A stretch of 7,873 nt of DNA from Elusimicrobiota bacterium (GCA_028717865.1 JAQUMZ010000111.1:1-7873); one strand, 5' to 3'. Shown: positions 1 to 7,463, counted from the stretch's first letter. Numbers and translations: made by a program. Notes: a model not told the origin generated them from the sequence alone.

Positions 1-1107
1 AGCCTGCAAGACGCGCAAGGCCGGCCGTCGGCCCTGCGGGAACCCGCCTACCCGCTGCTGCTCGGCTCGCTGTTCCAGATTTTCGGCCGGAGCTACGCGG
101 CGGCGCTGGGCGCCAATTGCACCCTGGGGGTTTTGACCCTGTGGCTCCTTTTCGCGCTGGGCCGCGCGCTATACGGCGGGCGCGTGGCTCGGCTCGCGCT
201 GGCGATCGGAGCTTTTTATCCGCCCTTCATTTATTACGCGGCGCAGCCCATGCGCGAAACCGCGCCGGTTTTCTGGGTGGTCCTGAGCCTTTGGTGCCTG
301 GAGCGAGCCGTCCGGCTCGGGTCCGCCGCCGGCTTCGCCGGCGCCGGCGCGGCGGCGGCCCTGGCGGCGCTGACCAAAGCCACCCTGCTGCCTTTCGCGC
401 TCCTGCTCGTTCCGCTGGGGATCATCTTCATCGCCCGGCGCGAGCGCGTCCCCGCGCGCCGCTGGTGCGCGAGCTATCTGGCCGTATTCATCGCGCTCTA
501 CGGCCTGTGGCCCTTGCGCAACCGCCTGGTCATGGGCCGCGCCGTTTGGGGCAACACCGAGGGCGGCGGCTGCAACCTATACCAGTACCTCGTCGTTCCG
601 CAGGAGCTCGGAGGGACCGCCGCCCAAACGGAAATCCTCGCCGCGGATCCGGTCTATGCGGCCGCCAACCGGCTCGACGGCGCCGCGCGCGACCGTTTTT
701 TGTGGCGCGCCGCGGGACGCCGCATCCGGCAAAAACCATGGGCTTACGCCAAGCTGGTGGCCTGGAGATTTTTTTGGGACGAATGGCGCCTATCCCCGCG
801 CCCCCGGACCTACGACCATCCCTATCGCGTCCTCCGCTGGATCAGCCTGCTGAGCGACGGCTGGATCATCCCGCTCGGCCTGCTGGGGATATTCCTGTCC
901 CGCCTGCGCCCCCCGGGCAGCCTCTGGCCTTGCCTGCTCCTTTTCTCGGAGGTATTCGTGTACGCCCTCGTCTTCTCCATGATCCGCTACCGCCTGGCGC
1001 GCATGCCGGTGCTGATCCTTTTTGCGGCAGTGGCCCTGGATCGCACATGGTGTTGGTGTCGGACATTTCCAAAATCCGGGCGCTCCTCTAATACGTGTAA
1101 TACGTGA
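1..1107 (+). CDS. GT39/ArnT-like polytopic membrane glycosyltransferase, 5'-truncated by window edge
   Basis: The frame is open from base 1, so the true start lies upstream; 368 C-terminal residues are visible. Enzymes of this superfamily sit in the cytoplasmic membrane and transfer a sugar from a polyprenyl-phosphate carrier to a protein or lipid on the outer face. Seen: REPAYPLLLG at residues 13-22, like the R-x-P-x-YP loop of GT39 proteins; several hydrophobic segments; LWPLRNRLVMGRAVWGNTEG followed by GCNLYQYL, which fits the P-x-RN-x(n)-G-x-x-V-x(n)-G-x-NL pattern of many bacterial GT39-like proteins; and a last membrane segment beginning MIRYRLARMP (from residue 327), like the usual RYRxPxxP end. 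After about R348 the protein changes character (TWCWCRTFPKSG..., ending NTCNT), which is unlikely native sequence. The acceptor and sugar cannot be told. The next gene starts 39 bp downstream on the same strand, so co-transcription is possible. Overlapping frames here are shadows. Confidence 0.85.
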   Translation, partial: SLQDAQGRPSALREPAYPLLLGSLFQIFGRSYAAALGANCTLGVLTLWLLFALGRALYGGRVARLALAIGAFYPPFIYYAAQPMRETAPVFWVVLSLWCLERAVRLGSAAGFAGAGAAAALAALTKATLLPFALLLVPLGIIFIARRERVPARRWCASYLAVFIALYGLWPLRNRLVMGRAVWGNTEGGGCNLYQYLVVPQELGGTAAQTEILAADPVYAAANRLDGAARDRFLWRAAGRRIRQKPWAYAKLVAWRFFWDEWRLSPRPRTYDHPYRVLRWISLLSDGWIIPLGLLGIFLSRLRPPGSLWPCLLLFSEVFVYALVFSMIRYRLARMPVLILFAAVALDRTWCWCRTFPKSGRSSNTCNT

Positions 1108-1146
1108 AAGCGGGGCACCATCTAATTTGCTACCTTTAGTTTAAGA
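1044..1146. other. Low-GC patch, possible remnant of an inserted element
   Basis: From about 1044 the base composition and codon use depart from the flanking genes. The patch covers the odd C-terminal tail of the upstream glycosyltransferase and the 39-bp gap before the radical SAM gene. It opens with CACATGG...GGTGTCGGACAT (1044-1066). This resembles, with gaps, the CACAT..GTGTGTCCGGACA core of the palindromic repeats at 7548-7567 and 7840-7858. The two loci could therefore carry related mobile or repeat DNA, but the match is short and gapped. No open frame of its own is visible. Confidence 0.35.
1089..1106. repeat. Perfect 9-bp tandem duplication at the glycosyltransferase stop codon
   Basis: TAATACGTG occurs twice back to back (1089-1097 and 1098-1106). 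In the glycosyltransferase frame it encodes the repeated Asn-Thr (NTCNT) at the very C-terminus, and the stop TGA begins inside the second copy. In the +3 frame the first copy supplies a stop (TAA at 1089). It lies in a short AT-richer patch between two GC-rich genes. It may be replication slippage or a target-site-like scar; nothing shows which. Confidence 0.8.
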
Positions 1147-2574
1147 ATGAATAAGGTCCTGCTCGTAAATCCCCCATATTTCCAAAAGATTTTCGCCAAA
1201 TCTCTACTAAAAACCAGCATCAGCCCCGGCATCATGCCCATGGGCCTGGCCTGCCTGGCCGCGACGTTGCGGGAGGCTTCGGTCCCGGTCGAGATACTGG
1301 ACTTGAACATTCTGGAAAATCCCGAATCCGCGCCGGCGGTCCTCGCGGAGAAAATACGCTCCTTCAAGCCGGGCATCGTGGGCGTGACCTTCACCACGCC
1401 CCTGGTCGAGCTCGCGGCCGAGCTCGCCCGCTCGGTAAAGAATATCGACCCCTCGATCGTGACGGTCTGCGGCGGTCCGCACGCGTCCACCCTAGCCGAG
1501 GAGACCCTGGACCGAACCGATTTCGACGTCGCCATCATCGGTGAGGGCGATTTTTCCTTCCGGAAGTTCGCGCTGGGCCGACCGCCGCAAGAAATCGCCG
1601 GCATCGCCTACAAGCGCGACGGAAGTGTCGCGGTCAATTCCCAAAAGGAGCGCATCGAGGACCTCGACGCGCTGCCCTTCGCGGCGGTGGACCTGTTCGA
1701 CGTCCCGAAATACCGCTACCCCGACTTCACCGCGGCGAAAAATCCCGTAGCCTCCATAGAGACGAGCCGGGGCTGCTTCTCGCGCTGCACCTATTGCACC
1801 AAATCCGTGTTCGGCTACAAGTTCCGGGCGAAGAGCGTCAAGCGCGTGGTCGAGGAGATGCGCTTCATGTTGAAGACCGGCTACCAGGAGATCCATACGG
1901 TGGACGACGGCTTCACCACCGACATGGACCGGGCCGCCAAGATATGCGCCGAGATCAAGAACGGCGGCCTGAGCTTCCCTTGGTGCGTGCGCGGCGGCAT
2001 ACGGGTGGACCGGATCTCGCCCGGGCTGCTGCGGGACATGCGCGCCGCGGGCTGCTACCGGGTACCCTTCGGGCTGGAATCGGGCGACCAGTCGGTCCTG
2101 GACCGCTGCCGAAAGGGCATCACGCTCGCGCAGGCGCGCGACGCGGTCAGGTGGGCGAAGGCGGCGGGCATGATCGTGGACGGCTATTTCATGCTGGGAC
2201 TGCCGGGGGAGACCTTGCGTACGATGGAGAACACCATCGCCTTCGCGCTCGGGCTCGGCCTCGATTACGCCAAGTTCGCCATCACCATCCCCCTGCCCGG
2301 GACCGAGCGCTTCAACGAGCTGAAGCAAGGCGGCCGGCTGTTGACCGAGGACTGGACGAAATATAATTTCGCCGCCGCGCCCAAGGACATCTACAACCAC
2401 GAGAACCTTTCCTGGCGCGAGATCGAATCCTACTACGCCCTCGCCTACCGGCGGTTCTATTTCCGGCCCTCCTACATAGCCAAGCGCTTCTGGATCGGCC
2501 TGCGCCGCGGGGAGTTGCTGTCCTACCTCAAGCCCTTGCGGGATCTGCTCGCCCGCGGCCGGCGCGAGCCCTAA
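1147..2574 (+). CDS. B12-binding-domain radical SAM protein (BchE-like class), substrate unknown
   Basis: A 475-aa cytosolic iron-sulfur enzyme. Residues ~1-140 form a Rossmann-like cobalamin-binding domain: MNKVLLVNPP start, CGGPH at 108-112, GEGD at 132-135. The radical SAM core follows, with the [4Fe-4S] ligands C210-x3-C214-x2-C217 in CFSRCTYC, a glycine-rich FGLESGD at 308-314 and MLGLPGET from 349. The C-terminal ~90 residues (FYFRPSYIAKRF and after) match the helical tail common in this class; no SPASM cysteines are seen. The usual DxHxxG cobalamin-ligand motif is absent: the matching place reads D52-L-N54, so B12 would be bound without a His ligand, or not at all. Members act as methyltransferases, cyclases or isomerases on lipids, isoprenoids, peptides and antibiotics. 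Beside glycosyltransferases, a role on a lipid or glycan is plausible but inferred. The ATG at 1147 fits the family N-terminus; no good Shine-Dalgarno precedes it. Its TAA overlaps the end of the opposing gene. Confidence 0.93.
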   Translation: MNKVLLVNPPYFQKIFAKSLLKTSISPGIMPMGLACLAATLREASVPVEILDLNILENPESAPAVLAEKIRSFKPGIVGVTFTTPLVELAAELARSVKNIDPSIVTVCGGPHASTLAEETLDRTDFDVAIIGEGDFSFRKFALGRPPQEIAGIAYKRDGSVAVNSQKERIEDLDALPFAAVDLFDVPKYRYPDFTAAKNPVASIETSRGCFSRCTYCTKSVFGYKFRAKSVKRVVEEMRFMLKTGYQEIHTVDDGFTTDMDRAAKICAEIKNGGLSFPWCVRGGIRVDRISPGLLRDMRAAGCYRVPFGLESGDQSVLDRCRKGITLAQARDAVRWAKAAGMIVDGYFMLGLPGETLRTMENTIAFALGLGLDYAKFAITIPLPGTERFNELKQGGRLLTEDWTKYNFAAAPKDIYNHENLSWREIESYYALAYRRFYFRPSYIAKRFWIGLRRGELLSYLKPLRDLLARGRREP

Positions 2575-4991
2575 GCGCGCTTCTTGTAGACGTAGATGCC
2601 GGTATTGGCGTAGAACCCGGGATCCGTGACCTTGGCCCAGCCCAAGGCGATGGGCGCGAAAGTCCGGATCCGGTCATAACGGTCCCGCCCCCAGCGTTCA
2701 AAAGCGGAGCGCGACTCCTCGTCGACCACGACGTACTCGGGACCGGGCATCGATTCGAGGGCCTCGGGCCGTTCGTAGACGATCAAATGGTAGAGGTCGT
2801 AGCGGAAGGGCGGCGTATGGGCGGGCTCGGGATAGCGGGCCAGCCCGACCCGGCTGCCCGGCGGGACGTTGGCCTCGATCCATTCGGCCGCGCGCAGGCG
2901 GGTGGCGCCGGGCCCGCCGTCGGCGCTCATGTTGGCCAGATAGGCCGCGGACCTCAGGCCCGTGTCGGCCAGCAGCAAGCCCAGCAGCAGCCCCTTGACT
3001 GCGCCCCGGAGGGGAAGGCGCGCGAAGGCGCCTCCCGCGAACACGCAAAGCAGGCCGAACAGCGGGAAATAATACCGGATCGCGGAGGCGCTCTGCCCGA
3101 AGGTGAAAAACCTGCCGAAAAGGATCCAAAGTCCGCACGCGATCATGCCCGCGGCCGCGACCAGGAAGCGCCCCGCGGCGCCCGCGCGCCAGGCCGCGAT
3201 CGTCCCGCCCAGGCCGGCCAGCAGCAGCAGCGGCCCCAGCGCGAGCGCGGCGGCCTTGGCGAAATCCGGCAGGACCGCGAAACCGCCGCCCCCTGAGCCG
3301 GCGGCGGGAACATAGACCGTCAAGCTCCACATGTTGTTCCAGGGCGCGAGCACGAAGCACGGGTTGGTGGCGGCGAAAACCCCGGCGAGCGCCAAGCCGG
3401 AGCCGGCCGCCCCGCGCCACTCCCCGGGCAGCGCGCGGCGCGAGGCCAGCCGCCAGCCCCAGACCAGCACGGGCAGGCCGGCCATGAACGCGAAAGGAAA
3501 AAGCGAGCCCGCCGTCATGCCGAGCGCCGCGCCGCACAGGACGTAGTCGCGGCGCCGGCCGTCCTCCAGCGCCGACACCGCCCAGCGCAGCGCCGCCAGG
3601 CACCAGAAGGCGGCCAGGGGATGCGGCTTGAGAATGTGGGTATTGACGACCACGACGGGGGCCGCGGCATAGAACAGCGCCGCCAGGATTCCCGCGCGCC
3701 GGCCGAACAGCCTGCGTCCCAAGTCGCAGAGTATCCAAAGGGCCGCCAGATGAAACGGAATGACCAGCAGCCTGCCGGCCAGGAACAGACGGCCCATGTC
3801 GTCGGGCCGCAGCAGGTAGTGCTTGACGTCCGCGACCAGAGGCACGGCTCCGACCAGGGCCAGCGCCTTGAGGGCGGCCCCTAGGGGGTAGATGAAGGCG
3901 CCGCCGTAAAACAGGTAGAGGGGCTGGAAATCAAGCCGCCCCGGCCGCATCTGGGAAAGCACTATGAACGATTTCTTTTCATCGGGATTCTCGGATTGAA
4001 GCAGAAGCGCCCGGTAAGAATTGGCCAGCAGGGGCGGCGGGAAGTCCCAGCCGGGAGGGACCTCCTGCGCGCCCCGGGCGTAGGTCACCGGCTCCTCGGG
4101 ACGCAGCTCGCGATGCGAGGCCCATATCTCCCGGTAAAGCCGGTTCCAGGAGTCGGATAGACGCTGGGCCAGTTCCGGCCCGGGCTTGAGCCGCTCCGGA
4201 AAAGCGCGCAGCCGGTTCTGGCCGGGCAGGCCCCAGCCCAGGCCCCAAAGTCCGGTCGCCAGGCCCAGCGCCAGGACCGCGGCGAGCCCCGCCGCATGCC
4301 CCCAGCCCCCGCGCAGTCCGCGCAAGCGCGCCAGCATGCCCAGATACCTGCGGGCCAGCAGGGAGATGTCGGCCTTGGACTCGCCGCCGAGCCGCGGCTC
4401 GTAAAAAAACGGGATTTCCACGACCCGGCCGCCGCGGCATAGGATATGGGCCAGGGTCTCCTGCTGCACAGAAAAGTCCTCGGAAACCAGGGGCAGCGCG
4501 CCGGCCAGGCTCCTGCGATAGAGCTTGAAGCCGCTGGAACTGTCGCGGACCGGAAAATCCAGGACGCGCCGGGTGACTTCGTTGAGCAGCACGCTGAGCC
4601 AATAGCGGTGGACCGGCATCTGCGCTCCGCCGCCGGGCACGAAGCGCGAGGCGATGACCAGGTCAGCCTGCTGGCGGCGGGCCCAGAGCTCCTTGAAATA
4701 GCGGACGGGATGCGAGCCGTCGGCGTCCATGACCAGGACCCAGCGGCCGCGCGCGGCGGCCAGGCCCTCGCGTATGGCCTGCCCGAAGCCCCGCCCCTTT
4801 TGGCGCTCGACCCGGGCGCCGGCGGCCCGGGCGGCGTCCACCGTCTGGTCCCGGGAACCCCCGTCTATCACCAGCAGCTCGAAATCCGCGGACAGCTCGG
4901 CGGCCGCGGCCTTGACCTTGGCCAGCAGCCCGGCCAGATGCGGGCCCTCGTCGAGCGTGGGCAGAAGCACGGTCAGTTCGATGTCGTCCAT
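2571..4991 (-). CDS. Fusion: polyprenyl-phosphate sugar synthase-like GT2 domain + GT39-like membrane glycosyltransferase
   Basis: An 806-aa two-part protein. Residues 1-~225 are a GT2 domain of the dolichyl-phosphate-mannose synthase (DPM1) type: PTLDEG at 11-16, IDGGSRDQT at 42-50, metal-binding D89-A-D91 in MDADGSHP, SGFKLYRR at 153-160 and IPFFYEPRLGGESK at 193-206. This type moves a sugar from a nucleotide donor to a polyprenyl phosphate. Residues ~232-680 are a polytopic membrane region of GT39/PMT style: an outer loop with LDFQPLYLFYGGAFIYP (353-369), GRLLVIPFH..GRRLFGRRAGILAALFYAAAP (406-445) and RYYFPLFG (639-646). A soluble tail (~690-806, AAEWIEANVPPGSRVG) resembles the C-terminal part of other GT39 proteins. 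The fusion suggests one protein that charges the lipid carrier in the cytosol and uses it on the far side of the membrane. Its ATG overlaps the upstream gene's stop by one base (TGATG), indicating translational coupling. Sugar and acceptor are unknown; GtrA/flippase-like help is not seen here. Confidence 0.9.
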   Translation of the reverse strand: MDDIELTVLLPTLDEGPHLAGLLAKVKAAAAELSADFELLVIDGGSRDQTVDAARAAGARVERQKGRGFGQAIREGLAAARGRWVLVMDADGSHPVRYFKELWARRQQADLVIASRFVPGGGAQMPVHRYWLSVLLNEVTRRVLDFPVRDSSSGFKLYRRSLAGALPLVSEDFSVQQETLAHILCRGGRVVEIPFFYEPRLGGESKADISLLARRYLGMLARLRGLRGGWGHAAGLAAVLALGLATGLWGLGWGLPGQNRLRAFPERLKPGPELAQRLSDSWNRLYREIWASHRELRPEEPVTYARGAQEVPPGWDFPPPLLANSYRALLLQSENPDEKKSFIVLSQMRPGRLDFQPLYLFYGGAFIYPLGAALKALALVGAVPLVADVKHYLLRPDDMGRLFLAGRLLVIPFHLAALWILCDLGRRLFGRRAGILAALFYAAAPVVVVNTHILKPHPLAAFWCLAALRWAVSALEDGRRRDYVLCGAALGMTAGSLFPFAFMAGLPVLVWGWRLASRRALPGEWRGAAGSGLALAGVFAATNPCFVLAPWNNMWSLTVYVPAAGSGGGGFAVLPDFAKAAALALGPLLLLAGLGGTIAAWRAGAAGRFLVAAAGMIACGLWILFGRFFTFGQSASAIRYYFPLFGLLCVFAGGAFARLPLRGAVKGLLLGLLLADTGLRSAAYLANMSADGGPGATRLRAAEWIEANVPPGSRVGLARYPEPAHTPPFRYDLYHLIVYERPEALESMPGPEYVVVDEESRSAFERWGRDRYDRIRTFAPIALGWAKVTDPGFYANTGIYVYKKRA

Positions 4992-5989
4992 CAGCGGGGC
5001 AGAAGCTCCAGGCGCAATTTTTTAACGCGGCGGCTCCGGGAATACAGGGAATAAGCCCAAAGGTAGAGCGAAGGCGAAAGCACGGCCAAGAGCACGGTGG
5101 CCAGCCGGAAGCGGCCGAAGCCCGAGCCGGAGAAGCCGCGCAGCCCCTCGCGCCACGACCGCCAGGCCTCGAGCGGCCGGGCCGCGAGCGACTCCTGGAG
5201 CACGCGGCGGCGCCAGGTCTCCATTTCCCAACCGGCCAGGGCGCGCGCGTCCAGAACGCGGCCGCAGGCGCCAAGCCAGCCCCGTATGCTTCCGGAGAAT
5301 ATCTTGCGCATGCGCAAATCCACGGCCAGCCTGCGGGCGTCGGCGAGGTTGCCGGCGCACCAGTTGCCGCCGTGCACGCGGTGGACGCCGAGGATCTCGT
5401 TAAGGTTGGCGCCCTCGGCCTTGAAGAGCACGCCGATGGCCAGGTATTCGTCCAGGTAGTAAAAGAGCTCGGCGGGGATGGGCAGAACGCCCTGGAGCGA
5501 AGACCTCCGGAAGCACATGCCGCTGGTGGCGGTGAATTCCGTGCGCCCCGCCAGGAAGTCGTCGATGCGATAGCGCTCGGGCCAGATCGGGAATTCCTGG
5601 GGCAGTGGCCGCAGCGCGGCGTCGACGTCCTGCAGGCGGTGCTCCACGAACCCGATCCCGGGATCGGCGAAGGCCGCCGCGACCCGGGCCAGCTTGCCCG
5701 GCCGCCAGACGTCGTCGGAATCGAGCAGACAGACGACCTCCCCGCGCGCCTCGGCCAAGCCGCGGTTGAAGGCCGCGGCCTGGCCCGCGCGCGCCTGCAG
5801 GACGGGACGGATGCGCTCGCCGTAGGAGGCCAGGATGGCGCGGGAATCGTCGGTGGAGCCGTCGTCGACGACTATTATCTCGCGCTCGGCCGCGGGCCAG
5901 TCCTGGGCCAGGGCGCCGTCGACGGCCTCGCGCAGGAAGCGCCCGTAGTTGTGGTTGTCGATGACGACCGATAAAAAAGGACGGCCCAT
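4991..5989 (-). CDS. Family 2 glycosyltransferase with a C-terminal membrane anchor
   Basis: A 332-aa inverting GT-A glycosyltransferase using a nucleotide sugar. Seen: SVVIDNHNYGRFL at 7-19 (nucleotide-binding strand; the commoner form has PTYN, but the DN-x-NYGRFL variant is familiar), VDDGSTDDS at 41-49, the metal-binding D90-S-D92 in LLDSDDVW, an acidic pair D180-E181 in YYLDEYLAIG that fits the catalytic base position, and HRVHGGNW at 203-210. Residues ~150-165 (TATSGMCFRRSSL) match the acceptor-side loop of the family. Residues ~294-316 are strongly hydrophobic and followed by basic residues (RSRRVKK), so the protein is probably tethered to the inner face of the membrane. It lies 37 bp after glnA and its stop overlaps the next gene's start. 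No Shine-Dalgarno precedes the ATG, but a TAAAAT box ends 6 nt upstream. The sugar specificity is not readable. Likely role: adding a residue to a surface glycan or glycolipid together with the next gene. Confidence 0.92.
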   Translation of the reverse strand: MGRPFLSVVIDNHNYGRFLREAVDGALAQDWPAAEREIIVVDDGSTDDSRAILASYGERIRPVLQARAGQAAAFNRGLAEARGEVVCLLDSDDVWRPGKLARVAAAFADPGIGFVEHRLQDVDAALRPLPQEFPIWPERYRIDDFLAGRTEFTATSGMCFRRSSLQGVLPIPAELFYYLDEYLAIGVLFKAEGANLNEILGVHRVHGGNWCAGNLADARRLAVDLRMRKIFSGSIRGWLGACGRVLDARALAGWEMETWRRRVLQESLAARPLEAWRSWREGLRGFSGSGFGRFRLATVLLAVLSPSLYLWAYSLYSRSRRVKKLRLELLPR

Positions 5990-5995
5990 GCGGGG

Positions 5996-6001
5996 ATTTT
6001 A
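5996..6001 (-). promoter_or_regulatory. Possible -10 box giving a leaderless mRNA for the GT2 gene
   Basis: On the minus strand TAAAAT is followed by six bases (CCCCGC) and then the ATG at 5989. The expected transcription start would fall at or next to the ATG, giving a leaderless message. This would account for the lack of a ribosome binding site. No good -35 sequence is visible at the usual spacing, so this is weak. The alternative is read-through from glnA across the 37-bp gap. Confidence 0.25.
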
Positions 6002-6026
6002 ACTAATTCGCGAGCCGCGCGCCCGG

Positions 6027-7448
6027 CTAGATGTCGTAGTACCGGGCGATTTCCCAGGGGTGCGGGACCTGCCGCATGTCCATGATGTCCTTCGTCTTCG
6101 TCGCGATCCACTTGTCGAGCAAATCGTCGGGGAATACGCCGCGATAGGTCAGGTAGCCGCGGTCGTCGCGCAGGGCCGCCAGCGCGGTCTCCAGATTGGC
6201 CGGGAAGGATTTGATCCGCGCGAGCCGCTCCTTGGGCAATTTGTAGAGGTTGGTCTCGTACGGCCCGAAGCCCGCCCGGACCGGATCGATCTTGCGCCGG
6301 ATGCCGTCGAGACCGGCCATGATCATGGCTGCATAGGCCAGATACGGGTTGCAGGTCGCGTCGATGGTGCGGAATTCTATGCGCCGCTCGCCGGGATCGT
6401 TGACGTAGCCCGGGATGCGGATCGCGGCCGAACGGTTGCCCTCGGCGAAGACCGCCTTGACCGGGGCCTCGAAGCCCGGGATCAACCGCCGGTAGGAGTT
6501 GGTCGTGGGGTTGGTCAGGGCCACCAGGGAATCGGGGTGCGAGAGCAGGCCCCCGATGTAGCCCAGGGCCGTCCGGCTGAGCTTGTAGAGGCCCTTCTCG
6601 TCGTGGAAGACGTTGCGGCCCCGCTTGAGCAGGAATTGGTGGATGTGCATCCCGTTGCCAGCCTCGCCGGGGATGAGCTTGGGAATGAAAGTGATGATCT
6701 TGCCGTGCTTGCGGGCGATGCGGTGGCAGATGTGCTTGGCCAGGGCCGTGGCGTCGGCCATGAAGCCTATGGGCTGGAAGCGGAACTCGATCTCGGCCTG
6801 CGAGCTGCCCACCTCGTGGTGGTGGTATTTGACCTCCAAGCCGACGCGCTTGAAGGCGGCGCAGATCTCGTTGCGCAGGACGAAATGGTGGTCGTTGGGC
6901 TCGGAGCGGAAATAGCCCCGGTTGCTGAATATGCGGTAGAGCTCGGCGCCGCCCGGAGGGCTGGCGATCTCGCCGCTTTCGACCCGGTAGGAAGTCTCCC
7001 GCACCGTCATCGTGCTGTGCAGCTCGTCGAGGACGTAGAACTCGAGCTCCAGGCCGATCTTGACCTCGTCGGCCGCGCCCTCCGCGCGCAAGGCCGAGAC
7101 GGCCTTCGCCACGATGTGGCGCAGGTCCTGGTCGAAGCTCTCCTGCGTGCCGATGTTGAGGATGTCGCACAAGAACGAGAGGGTCTTGCGCTCGGGCTCC
7201 ACCGGATCCGCGAAGCCGAACCCCAGGTCCGGCTTGATGAGCATGTCCGATTTGTCCACCGTGGCGAAGCCCAGGTTCGAGGCGTCGATGCCCACGCCCT
7301 CGCGCCGGAGCTTGTCCGTAAAATTGCCGGCGGGGATGGTGACGTTGCGCAGCCGCCCGTCGATGTCGGAAACGAACAAGGAGATTTGTTCGATGCCGTT
7401 TTTGGCGGCGTAGCGGCGGACCTCGGCGGCGCTGCGAAATCCCAGCAT
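6027..7448 (-). CDS. glnA: Type I glutamine synthetase
   Basis: Makes glutamine from glutamate, ammonia and ATP in the cytosol; type I enzymes form dodecamers. With ATG 7448 the protein has 473 residues, near the 468 of the E. coli enzyme. Metal and substrate residues are in place: E134 and E136 in GLELEF, HHHE with E212, E219, H268 in NGMHIH, NPTTNSYRRLIPGFEAPV with flap E327, R339 and R344 in NRSAAIRIP, E358 and R360 in RRIEFR. The E136-to-E212 spacing (76) is close to E. coli (about 81) rather than the shorter Bacillus GSI-alpha form, so it appears to carry the GSI-beta-type insertion. Y402 in NLYKLP aligns with the adenylylated tyrosine of GSI-beta. Odd points: the DGSS loop reads D55-A-S-N58, so the conserved serine near the ammonium site is Asn, and the segment after Y179 is RSEPND instead of the usual Pro-rich form. 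An upstream GTG (7487) in frame is rejected because GAGGAGG sits 8 nt before 7448. Two glycosyltransferase genes follow on the same strand. Confidence 0.95.
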   Translation of the reverse strand: MLGFRSAAEVRRYAAKNGIEQISLFVSDIDGRLRNVTIPAGNFTDKLRREGVGIDASNLGFATVDKSDMLIKPDLGFGFADPVEPERKTLSFLCDILNIGTQESFDQDLRHIVAKAVSALRAEGAADEVKIGLELEFYVLDELHSTMTVRETSYRVESGEIASPPGGAELYRIFSNRGYFRSEPNDHHFVLRNEICAAFKRVGLEVKYHHHEVGSSQAEIEFRFQPIGFMADATALAKHICHRIARKHGKIITFIPKLIPGEAGNGMHIHQFLLKRGRNVFHDEKGLYKLSRTALGYIGGLLSHPDSLVALTNPTTNSYRRLIPGFEAPVKAVFAEGNRSAAIRIPGYVNDPGERRIEFRTIDATCNPYLAYAAMIMAGLDGIRRKIDPVRAGFGPYETNLYKLPKERLARIKSFPANLETALAALRDDRGYLTYRGVFPDDLLDKWIATKTKDIMDMRQVPHPWEIARYYDI

Positions 7449-7456
7449 GTGCGCGT

Positions 7457-7463
7457 CCTCCTC
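7457..7463 (-). promoter_or_regulatory. glnA Shine-Dalgarno sequence
   Basis: GAGGAGG on the minus strand, 8 nt before the ATG at 7448. It is the only strong ribosome binding site in the window. It decides the glnA start against the in-frame GTG 39 bp upstream, which would add a basic, low-complexity N-terminus not expected for the family. Confidence 0.85.

Noticed and set aside
117..1091. 324-aa open frame in +3 across the first gene
   Set aside because: It is Arg/Pro/Ala-rich with no membrane segments or motifs, while the overlapping +1 frame has clear GT39 features. Only its last ~15 codons are of interest as a possible frameshift partner.
5875..7170. 431-aa minus-strand frame overlapping glnA and the GT2 gene
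   Set aside because: His/Arg/Pro/Gly-rich out-of-frame translation; two well-supported genes cover the same bases.
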